Assembly: GCA_002304925.1 (NCBI GenBank)
Contig: DBPT01000032.1
Coordinates: forward strand, 69,202 to 133,201
Direction: 5' to 3'
Source: Prolixibacteraceae bacterium UBA1413
Lineage (GTDB): Bacteria > Bacteroidota > Bacteroidia > Bacteroidales > Prolixibacteraceae
Length of the DNA stretch: 64,000 nt
Position numbers and translations under genes: made by a program. The notes under the pieces are model-generated. The model worked only from the letters and a program-made list of their open reading frames with translations. It was not told the DNA's origin and made no database searches. Below, piece by piece: positions 59,407 through 64,000 of this stretch (position 1 is the first letter of the stretch; each line of letters starts with the position of its first letter).

Positions 59407-60942
59407 TTACTGTTGTTTACCTGTATTTTCGTCAAATTCACATACTACCCTGAAAGTCACATGGTTGCAGTCGGAGAGCCACCATTTGCTTTTGGGCATC
59501 TGGGGATCGGTTTTCAGCCAGGCATCGGTTTGGGTTTTGTCGCGTGCTGCATTGCGTACCAGTGCGGCATCGCTTTTAAAGGTTCCTCCCCTGATGACCC
59601 GTTCTTCGCCGGAGGCAGGGCCCCTGGGATCCTTCACCTTTTCGGGAAGGCGGCTGTAAGCATCAGCGGCATACCAGTCGGAACAGTATTCTGCGGCATT
59701 CCCCAGCATATTTTTCAGCCCGAACGGGTTGGCCTCCACCCTGTCGGGTTCCTGCGTCCGGCCCATACTGTTGGCCCTGTAAATCACATATTTTCCGATC
59801 AGCTCATTTTGCTTTCCGAACAATTTTCCGAAGAATCCCTTTTCGGTAAATGTTTTGGGGTTTCCTTCAAAGAAGTATGGGGTTTCGGTACCTCCCCGTG
59901 CGGCATATTCCCATTCGGCTTCCGTAGGCAACCGGTAGTTCTTGCCGGTGATCAGGGAGAGCCATTTACAGTAAGTTTCGGCGGCATAATAACTCATGGT
60001 GATAGCTGGGCGGCTGCCCATTCCCCAGTTCTGGTCAGGCTGGCCATAGGGGGGTGTGGGTCCGGTGATGGCATCCACATCGTCCAGGGTGCGTCGTCCC
60101 TCCGTATCGGTGGACCGGCCTTCGGCACCTGTAGCTGAATAAAAAGCCAGGTATTCATCCCAGGTCACCTCGGTCTCGGCCATGAAAAAGGAACTGATTT
60201 CCACGTCTGTGGCAGGACCTTCATCGGACTTCCGCAACGGTTCATCTTCGGGACTCCCCATCCGGAAAATGCCCCCCGGAATAGCCACCATCTTAAAAGA
60301 AACCGTTGTGCCGGGAACGGTCTCCGTGAAAGTTTCCAGTGCCGAAACCCTTGCCGGTACGGTGAATACATCTGCATTGGCAACGGTCGTGCTTCCGAAT
60401 CCCACATTCCTGTCATGTATCCGGTTGGGATCATAATGGCCCACATCGATATGGCAGTTCAGGCACAAAAGTTCATCTTCATTCTGTGTGTAATAAAGAT
60501 GGGCCTCCTGCCCTTCTTTTGTGAGCGTCAGGGGGAAAAGATTTTCATGGCACTTCAAACACGACCGCTGGGAAGTGAAATGCTGCGCCATCTCAACGGT
60601 GCGCCGGGCTTCCCAGTTGAAATCAGCACTGTCCTTCACCAAAAAACCATAAATATCTTTGGCTCCTAGCCTGATTTTTTCCTTCAGATATCCCTCCCCT
60701 TCGGGGGGAAGATGGCATTCCACGCATCGCACTAGCATTCCGCTTTTCGTGGCGTAATGAGAGGAAAGTTTCCGGGACTTAAAAACATGGGGGTGCACAT
60801 GGCACCTTTCACAGAACTTATCGGTACTTGTGGCTTTGATCCCTTTGTGGGCGAAAACCGCACCGATCATGCCCAGTGCAAAACCAAACAAAAGCAGTAA
60901 CAACGACCTTTTCCTGAAAACTGAACGGACTTTCTTCGGCAT
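59407..60942 (-). CDS. Tetraheme cytochrome c (NapC/NirT-like) fused to a SUMF1 domain
   Basis: 511 residues. N-terminal membrane anchor at about 12-31 (RSLLLLLFGFALGMIGAVFA), then four CxxCH heme sites at 44-48 (CERCH), 73-77 (CVECH), 128-132 (CLKCH) and 160-164 (CLNCH), as in NrfH/NapC-type quinol dehydrogenases. Residues about 205-505 form a formylglycine-generating-enzyme-like (SUMF1) domain: VAIPGGIFRMGSPEDEPLRK, AETEVTWDEYLAFY, RLPTEAEWEYAARGG, GNAAEYCSDWY, VIRGGTFKSDAALVRNAARD. The paired cysteines of active FGE near that last segment are missing, so sulfatase activation is unlikely. A TAAATTTG box lies at 60999-60992. Confidence 0.88.
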   Translation of the reverse strand: MPKKVRSVFRKRSLLLLLFGFALGMIGAVFAHKGIKATSTDKFCERCHVHPHVFKSRKLSSHYATKSGMLVRCVECHLPPEGEGYLKEKIRLGAKDIYGFLVKDSADFNWEARRTVEMAQHFTSQRSCLKCHENLFPLTLTKEGQEAHLYYTQNEDELLCLNCHIDVGHYDPNRIHDRNVGFGSTTVANADVFTVPARVSALETFTETVPGTTVSFKMVAIPGGIFRMGSPEDEPLRKSDEGPATDVEISSFFMAETEVTWDEYLAFYSATGAEGRSTDTEGRRTLDDVDAITGPTPPYGQPDQNWGMGSRPAITMSYYAAETYCKWLSLITGKNYRLPTEAEWEYAARGGTETPYFFEGNPKTFTEKGFFGKLFGKQNELIGKYVIYRANSMGRTQEPDRVEANPFGLKNMLGNAAEYCSDWYAADAYSRLPEKVKDPRGPASGEERVIRGGTFKSDAALVRNAARDKTQTDAWLKTDPQMPKSKWWLSDCNHVTFRVVCEFDENTGKQQ

Positions 60943-60991
60943 AACCAGATCAGGGTTTCGTTTTGGCCCGGATAAAAAGCAAAACGGGTTT

Positions 60992-60999
60992 CAAATTTA
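60992..60999 (-). promoter_or_regulatory. Candidate -7 element of the cytochrome-oxidoreductase operon
   Basis: TAAATTTG on the minus strand matches TAnnTTTG, about 50 bases upstream of the start codon. No -33 TTG was found. Confidence 0.35.
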
Positions 61000-61122
61000 A
61001 TAAATTATCATTGGGAAGGCTTTCTGCTTCTTTTTTTAACGCTTATTTAGAAAGAGTATAGATTTTTTCCGGGGCTTTGAAATATGGCGGTATTGGGGTA
61101 AATTGACAAATCGGGGCAGGCT

Positions 61123-61154
61123 GGTTCCCCGTCAGCTCCGCCTCGGTGGAAATT
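61123..61154 (-). repeat. Interspersed hairpin repeat, short copy
   Basis: On the minus strand AATTTCCACCGAGGCGGAGC then TGACGGGGAACC aligns with the head unit (CTCCCCGCTGCAGAGCGGAC-GGGGAACG) of the 17.3-kb copy. Located just upstream of comF. Confidence 0.6.
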
Positions 61155-61170
61155 AGAAATACAGAAGAGG

Positions 61171-61863
61171 ATGCGGGATTTTTTCAATGATCTCCTGGAG
61201 TTGTTTTATCCTTCGCTGTGTGTGACCTGTGGCAGAAAACTGGTCACCCAGGAGAAATACATCTGTCTCCACTGTCTTCATGATCTGCCGCGTACCGGTT
61301 TTCATAAGGATCCCGGGAACAAGGTAGCGCAGCTTTTCTGGGGAAGGGTACCTGTGGAAATGGCCACTTCCTGGTTGTATTTCCGTAAGGGAAGCCGGTA
61401 CCAGCGTCTCATTCATTTTCTGAAGTATAAGGGATTGCATGAGCTTGGCGACGAGATGGGGCGTCTCTTCGGGGTTGATCTTAGGTCCTCTCCCTTTGCG
61501 GCGGTTGACGTGGTGGTGCCGGTACCCCTCCATTGGCAGAGGCTCAGGGAGCGTGGGTACAATCAGAGTGAGCGGATCGCCGCTGGGATGGCGGCGTCGC
61601 TCTCGCTGCCCCTTTCGACCGGCAACCTGGTCAGGGAGAAGTTTACCTCCACGCAAACCCGGAAGAACCGCTTTGAAAGGTGGCAGAATGTGGAGGGGAT
61701 TTTTCAGGTACTGAAGCCAGAAGAATTTACCGGCAGGCACCTCCTGGTGGTTGACGATGTGGTGACCACGGGATCAACCCTCGAAGCGGCCGTCGTGGCC
61801 CTGCAGGAAGCGGGAGCCGCCAGGGTGAGCATTGCTACGCTGGCATGTGCCGAGGTGGGATAA
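61171..61863 (+). CDS. comF: ComF-family phosphoribosyltransferase-like protein
   Basis: 230 residues. Zinc ribbon with C17, C20, C32 and C35 (LCVTCGRKL, ICLHCLHDLP), then the ComF core LIHFLKYKGLHELGDEMGRL, VVPVPLHWQRLRERGYNQSE and the PRPP-type loop LLVVDDVVTTGST. In naturally competent bacteria ComF helps take up single-stranded DNA; in others (GntX-like) the role is unclear. No other competence genes are in the window. Confidence 0.93.
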   Translation: MRDFFNDLLELFYPSLCVTCGRKLVTQEKYICLHCLHDLPRTGFHKDPGNKVAQLFWGRVPVEMATSWLYFRKGSRYQRLIHFLKYKGLHELGDEMGRLFGVDLRSSPFAAVDVVVPVPLHWQRLRERGYNQSERIAAGMAASLSLPLSTGNLVREKFTSTQTRKNRFERWQNVEGIFQVLKPEEFTGRHLLVVDDVVTTGSTLEAAVVALQEAGAARVSIATLACAEVG

Positions 61864-61968
61864 CCTTGAAAAAGCACCCCGCAGGGTACGTTGTGCCCGA
61901 CGGGATGTCTGTTTCCCCGACCGGGCAGGGTTTGGGCCCGAAAATGTCTGCCGCAACAGGGTTGACAG
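61864..61968. other. Convergent spacer between comF and the YjbR-S4 gene
   Basis: GC-rich spacer with several short inverted runs (CCCGCAGGG, CCCGACGGG, CCCGACCGGG) but no terminator with a T-tract. The word ATGTCTG occurs twice. Confidence 0.4.
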
Positions 61969-62571
61969 CTAAACCGTCCTTTCCTGACGAGGCCTGCCCG
62001 GAATGATGCGGATGGTGTGGCCTTCCACTTCCAGGATTTCTCCAGCACGGATCTTCGCGCGACGACGGTATTCGGTTTCGCCGTTCCGCGTTACCAGTCC
62101 CGCGTCAACCATCATCTTGGCATGACCCCCGGTCTCACTCAGCCTGAGGTATTTCAAGAGACTGATAAGCTCGATATACTCCTGTTCCAAAATGTATTGG
62201 AACTCCCCGCTGCTCATTTTTTTCAGTTCTTCCCTTAGTTTGCGCGTCAGTCCGGCAATCACGATCTCATACGACTCGTCAATCCACAATTTTAATTGTC
62301 CGGGTGAAACGGTGTAATCTGCCTGAATCCGGTTCCAGTGTATTTTACTCAGATGGGATGCCGGGGAGATGCAGGCATGGGATTCTCGCATGTCAATCAC
62401 TTTTTCGGGGGTGTTTTTCAGGGCAATCCCGGCTTCTCCTTCCAGGTCGGCAATGCAGAAAATTTTTCCCATCACCTTAAAAACCAGCGTGGTGTCATCA
62501 AAGGGAAATCCCTCGGTCACTCCGGGTTTTGACAGGCAGTATTCACGAATGTCTTCTATGTTCATTGTCAT
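61969..62571 (-). CDS. MmcQ/YjbR-domain protein fused to a YbcJ-like S4 RNA-binding domain
   Basis: 200 residues. Residues 1-118 are a complete MmcQ/YjbR (double-wing) domain: MNIEDIREYCLSKPGVTEGF, PFDDTTLVFKVMGKIFCIAD, HLSKIHWNRIQADY, WIDESYEIVIAGL. Residues about 130-193 match small S4-like proteins such as E. coli YbcJ (ELISLLKYLRLSETGGHAKM, RRAKIRAGEILEVEGHTIRI). Each is usually a separate protein, so this looks like a fusion. The ATG at 62571 overlaps the yraN stop by four bases; MNIEDI at 62565 is an alternative start. Confidence 0.85.
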   Translation of the reverse strand: MTMNIEDIREYCLSKPGVTEGFPFDDTTLVFKVMGKIFCIADLEGEAGIALKNTPEKVIDMRESHACISPASHLSKIHWNRIQADYTVSPGQLKLWIDESYEIVIAGLTRKLREELKKMSSGEFQYILEQEYIELISLLKYLRLSETGGHAKMMVDAGLVTRNGETEYRRRAKIRAGEILEVEGHTIRIIPGRPRQERTV

Positions 62572-62939
62572 GTCGCTGTTGGGTTAAAGGCGTTGTCATA
62601 GTGTTCCAGGTCAAACCGGCCGGGCCCCAGCAGGGTGACCAGGATGAGGTCGAAGCGGGTATCTTTCTTCCAGTCATGATAAAGGACCCAGGCTTCCGCC
62701 GCGGTGATGATCTTTTTTATCTTTCCCTCTGAAAGGGCATCGGTAGGATGGGCGAAAGGAGATCCTTTCCGCGACTTTACTTCGACGATGACCAGTTCTT
62801 CGCCGTCCAGTGCCACTATGTCCAGTTCGAGATGTCCGATCCGCCAGTTGGTATCCAGAATTTTATACCCTTTCCCTTCGAGATAGCTTCGGGTGATATG
62901 CTCCGCGGTATCGCCAGTTTCCTTGGTTGTTCTTTTCAT
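62568..62939 (-). CDS. yraN: UPF0102 / YraN-family endonuclease-like protein
   Basis: 123 residues, the family length. PD-(D/E)xK-like core: GDTAEHITRSYLEGKGYKIL, then GHLELDIVALDGEELVIVEV followed by KSRKG, giving the E, D and ExK metal ligands. Function is not firmly established; possibly a Holliday-junction-type or RNA-processing nuclease. Translationally coupled to the YjbR-S4 gene and 4 bases after the LD-carboxypeptidase stop. Confidence 0.92.
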   Translation of the reverse strand: MKRTTKETGDTAEHITRSYLEGKGYKILDTNWRIGHLELDIVALDGEELVIVEVKSRKGSPFAHPTDALSEGKIKKIITAAEAWVLYHDWKKDTRFDLILVTLLGPGRFDLEHYDNAFNPTAT

Positions 62940-62943
62940 TTTA

Positions 62944-63864
62944 CTACCTGTTCCCGAGAAGTTTCAACGAACACTCTCCGCCTTTGGCCCGGAGTTGGTA
63001 ATTTCCGCCCAGTAAGAGGGCCAGGTTCCGCATTTCATGTCCGGCAGGAAAACCAAAAACAACGGGAAAATTGTATCCTTTGACGGCATCGAGAATGATT
63101 TCCCGGTAATCCTTTCCAAAGGGATTGTCATTGTCCTTCAACTGGGAAAAGTCACCCACCAGAAGAGCTGCGAGGTGGTCAAATTTTCCCGCCAGTCGGA
63201 GACTAATCATCATCCGGTCGAGTTGGTAGAGGTATTCACCGATATCTTCGATGAACAATATTTTCCCCCGGGTATCAATATCGTAAGGTGTTCCGGTCAG
63301 GCTGTATAAGATAGCCAAATTTCCCCCCGTCAGCGGGGCCGCGGTATTTCCGGCACGGTTCTGCGGAAGGGAAGGCCAGCGATATCCGGGTTTTTCCCCT
63401 CGCAGCACCTGAAGGAGCGATTCCAGGCTTTCCGAAGGGAAAACATTCTCTTTGAATCCGATCCGGCACATCATTCCGTGGACCGACTGGTAACCGGTAA
63501 CCTGGAGCAGGTTGTGGAGCACCGTAATGTCGCTGTATCCAACGACCCACTTGGGATATCTCCTGAAACTGCTGAGATCAAGTTGTTCCACGATACGGAT
63601 GGTTCCGTACCCTCCCCGGGAACTCAGAATAACGGCTGTTTTCCGGTCATCCAGGGCCTCCTGAAGGTCGACCAGCCGCTCTTCATCGGTTCCTGAATAT
63701 TGAAAATGACACCCCAGGGAATGACTTCCGGTTTCGACTTCATACCCTTCTTCCCGGAGACGCGAAACCATGGATTCCAAAACCCCCGGGGACGAAATAG
63801 CCCCTGCCGGGGAGACAATCCGGATGAGAGATCCGGGCCTGATAAAAGGAGGTGACTGCATCAT
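62944..63864 (-). CDS. LD-carboxypeptidase (peptidase family S66)
   Basis: 306 residues. Cleaves the L,D bond of murein tetrapeptides during cell-wall recycling; cytoplasmic. Nucleophile Ser111 in WVVGYSDITVLHN, SSRGGYGTIRIVEQ upstream, ILFIEDIGEYLYQLDRMM with the catalytic glutamate, and FGFPAGHEMRNLALLLG with the histidine. First gene of a three-gene operon with yraN and the YjbR-S4 gene. Confidence 0.94.
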   Translation of the reverse strand: MMQSPPFIRPGSLIRIVSPAGAISSPGVLESMVSRLREEGYEVETGSHSLGCHFQYSGTDEERLVDLQEALDDRKTAVILSSRGGYGTIRIVEQLDLSSFRRYPKWVVGYSDITVLHNLLQVTGYQSVHGMMCRIGFKENVFPSESLESLLQVLRGEKPGYRWPSLPQNRAGNTAAPLTGGNLAILYSLTGTPYDIDTRGKILFIEDIGEYLYQLDRMMISLRLAGKFDHLAALLVGDFSQLKDNDNPFGKDYREIILDAVKGYNFPVVFGFPAGHEMRNLALLLGGNYQLRAKGGECSLKLLGNR

Positions 63865-63948
63865 GCCAAATAAAACATAAAATTACAAAATCGGCTGAAG
63901 AATAAGGAAAAAGTCTCTGTTTTGGGATGTTTTTTTAATCAGGAAAGG

Positions 63949-64000
63949 ATTGAAACTCCCCTCGGCAGAGCCGACAGGGAAACGAATCCCGGAAAACCGG
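63949..64000 (+). repeat. Interspersed repeat, head copy at the window edge
   Basis: ATTGAAACTCCCCTCGGCAG then AGCCGACAGGGAAACGAATC and CCGGAAAACCGG. It matches the head of the 14.2-kb copy with few changes and folds with a perfect TCGGC/GCCGA stem. It probably continues past base 64000. Confidence 0.8.

Overview
The window is a chromosomal segment of a member of the Bacteroidota, most likely a Bacteroidales-like anaerobe. Supporting signs are: an ATP synthase cluster ordered bactofilin, AtpI-like, atpB, atpE, atpF, atpH, atpA, atpG, with an N-terminally extended, signal-peptide-bearing AtpB and no beta or epsilon genes; a TonB-dependent receptor with an N-terminal carboxypeptidase-regulatory domain; a DUF4175 - HATPase - ybeY - mnmG - apt - uvrC run; weak or absent Shine-Dalgarno sequences; and many upstream TAnnTTTG boxes, the -7 element of the Bacteroidota primary sigma factor. 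Coding density is high. I see no rRNA, tRNA, CRISPR array, insertion sequence or prophage.

Layout. 1-2.8 kb: deoC (runs off the left edge), a decayed MazG-like pyrophosphohydrolase, dtd and lplA. 2.9-8.5 kb: PspC/PadR pair and a large TonB-dependent receptor. 8.9-15.4 kb: dnaG, a small outer-membrane barrel, ubiX, an acyl carrier protein, a GNAT, a cyclophilin lipoprotein and trpS. 15.6-18.4 kb: ECF sigma factor, membrane anti-sigma-like protein and a repeat-bearing outer-membrane protein. 18.5-28.3 kb: peptidase E, amidohydrolase, propeller lipoprotein, hemW, Rrf2 regulator, rpiB, flippase, glutamine cyclotransferase, response regulator and ruvB. 28.7-37.1 kb: an AT-rich operon-like run from a DUF4175 membrane protein to mnmG, then apt and uvrC. 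37.3-45.2 kb: rsgA, tdh, an ABC permease, rbfA, a flavin-binding protein, an epimerase, a universal stress protein and metK. 45.4-52.1 kb: ATP synthase cluster, rpmF and DUF177. 52.2-57.9 kb: histidine kinase, dxs, coaX and a POT-like transporter. 58-63.9 kb: a Tat-exported Gfo/Idh oxidoreductase with a tetraheme cytochrome-SUMF1 fusion, comF, a YjbR-S4 fusion, yraN and an LD-carboxypeptidase.

Most genes are housekeeping. The unusual content lies between and around them: (i) two ParB-binding parS-like sites flanking apt-uvrC, which suggests that the segment lies in the origin-proximal, ParB-loaded part of the chromosome; (ii) an interspersed, hairpin-forming repeat family with at least seven loci in 64 kb, one inside the atp operon between atpE and atpF; (iii) two gene relics (MazG-like and Sir2-like); (iv) two uncommon fusions (tetraheme cytochrome with SUMF1; YjbR with a YbcJ-like S4 domain); (v) a sharp drop in GC from about 28.3 to 33 kb. 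Product names rest on motif recognition only. No database search was run.
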